A stretch of DNA of 31,121 bases from positions 1 to 31,121 of the forward strand of contig CAYINU010000010.1 of assembly GCA_964364855.1 (NCBI GenBank). The letters are read 5' to 3'. Position numbers and translations under genes: made by a program. The notes below the pieces were generated by a model. The model searched no databases, was not told the origin of the DNA, and saw nothing but the letters and a program-made list of their open reading frames with translations. Source of the DNA: CAYINU01 sp964364855 (GTDB lineage Bacteria > Margulisbacteria > Marinamargulisbacteria > CAYINU01). The stretch's first letter is position 1, and the number at the start of each line of letters is the position of its first letter. This document shows positions 30,340 to 31,121 of this stretch, piece by piece.

Positions 30340-31046
30340 CACTGATCGCTGCCCGCCACTGCCTGATCCCCTCCTGTGATGTGGACCTGCCCGACTTTGA
30401 GCGTTTGGTCAAAGATACAGCGGATCTGCCCGGTATCGGTGCCTACAAGCTGGGATTTGAGTTGGGCCTGGCTTATGGCCTACCCCGTGTCGTGGAGGTA
30501 GCCCGGAGATACACAGACAAGCCCATGATTTATGATCATCAAAAGGCCGCAACTGACATCCCAGATACGGGAGCCAAATTTGCAAAAGTGGTGAAAAAAG
30601 CAGGCATCAACAGTGTCATTTTATTTCCACAAGCTGGCCCTATTACGGAGGCGGCTTGGATCAAAGCCTCACGTGATGAGGGCTTGCATGTCATGGTCGG
30701 CGGACTCATGACCCATCAGGGCTATGCCGCCTCTGACGGAGGGTATCTTTCGGACGTGGGTATTTGGAATATGTATCGCGTCGCTGCCAAGGCTGGCGTG
30801 CGGGACTTTGTCATCCCCGGCACCAAGCCTGACGCGATCAAACCATTGTTAGACGAATTGGCCGTATTGGTGGACCATCCGGTGTACTACTCTCCGGGGC
30901 TAGGTACTCAGGGCGGCTCATTTGCGACCATGCTCAGTGTAGTGAAGGCACCTTGGCATCCTATCGTCGGACGCAGTCTGTATACCGCCACAAACTACCG
31001 CGAGGCCGCCCAAAAACTGATCGCAGAATTTGAAGCAGCCCTGTAG
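30336..31046 (+). CDS. pyrF: Orotidine 5'-phosphate decarboxylase, archaeal-type variant
   Basis: 236 aa, a (beta/alpha)8 OMP decarboxylase producing UMP. It follows pyrE with an ATGA overlap. The active-site segment reads YDHQKAATDIPDTG (66-79): Asp67, Lys70 and Asp74, that is DxxKxxxDI, whereas the usual motif is DxKxxDI, so spacing on both sides of the lysine is one residue longer. Phosphate-binding PGLGTQGG and VGRSLYTA near the C-terminus are normal. Related forms may exist in archaea; I recall similar DHQK motifs but cannot verify. The 75 bp after the stop hold nothing I can identify. Confidence 0.9.
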   Translation: MTLIAARHCLIPSCDVDLPDFERLVKDTADLPGIGAYKLGFELGLAYGLPRVVEVARRYTDKPMIYDHQKAATDIPDTGAKFAKVVKKAGINSVILFPQAGPITEAAWIKASRDEGLHVMVGGLMTHQGYAASDGGYLSDVGIWNMYRVAAKAGVRDFVIPGTKPDAIKPLLDELAVLVDHPVYYSPGLGTQGGSFATMLSVVKAPWHPIVGRSLYTATNYREAAQKLIAEFEAAL

Positions 31047-31121
31047 GGTTGTCAGAACCCCTCTCATAAATCCCAAAGGCCGTCTCAGAATGGCGTCAGG
31101 GTGTTCTGTGTGAGCACAAAA

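Noticed and set aside
31047..31121. Terminator or new gene after pyrF
   Set aside because: Only a weak imperfect dyad (GTGTTC/GAGCAC) without a T-run; nothing supportable before the window ends.

Overview
The window is chromosomal, gene-dense DNA from a diderm bacterium of moderate GC. Evidence for a Gram-negative envelope is a signal-peptide-bearing protein with a beta-barrel-like C-terminus (20389-21747). The short primary sigma factor (about 363 aa), type III glutamine synthetase, archaeal-looking pyrE/pyrF pair and a Wolinella-like protein-thiocarboxylate sulfur operon argue against an ordinary gamma- or beta-proteobacterium. I cannot place the phylum from this sequence alone.

Layout. 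(1) 1-6181, minus strand: a six-gene sulfur assimilation operon, cysK-like > sulfur carrier (ThiS/HcyS-like) > metY-like > E1-like adenylyltransferase > JAMM protease > sulfite reductase fused to a TusA domain (runs off the left edge). Read together: sulfite is reduced, sulfur is loaded on the carrier C-terminus as a thiocarboxylate after adenylation, PLP enzymes put it onto a serine- or homoserine-derived acceptor, and the JAMM protease trims the carrier or releases the amino acid. A palindromic repeat sits exactly at the 3' end of the carrier gene and gives it a 31-residue tail after Gly-Gly-Gly. (2) 6397-8973: primary sigma factor (minus) and purB (plus), divergent. (3) 9012-12411: SpoIIE-type phosphatase, tRNA-Cys(GCA), a large DegV-domain fusion and a GNAT acetyltransferase. 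(4) 12387-15380, minus: hydrolase > hotdog thioesterase > cinA > gamma-carbonic-anhydrase-like protein, tightly packed. (5) 15396-18736: queF and a tandem CDGSH protein (plus), facing a cytosolic periplasmic-binding-protein-like protein and a patatin (minus). (6) 18785-24651, plus: tRNA-Pro(CGG), aldehyde dehydrogenase, predicted outer-membrane protein, DUF2878-like membrane protein, glnN. (7) 24724-26190: XRE regulator, two small unknown ORFs, and a DsrE2-TusA pair. (8) 26434-31046, plus: an 868-aa orphan protein, a shikimate-kinase-like protein, pyrE, pyrF.

The strongest leads are the sulfur-carrier operon with its repeat-derived carrier tail and Sir-helical-TusA fusion, and a shared 17-bp dyad CCTAT-N7-ATAGG that overlaps the predicted -10 element of both the sulfur operon and the distant DsrE2-TusA pair, suggesting one sulfur regulon. 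Secondary leads are three large proteins with disordered N-termini (DegV fusion, cytosolic binding protein, 868-aa orphan), active-site oddities in the kinase and in PyrF, and a run of genes whose -10 hexamer lies only 6-9 nt from the ATG, as in leaderless mRNAs.
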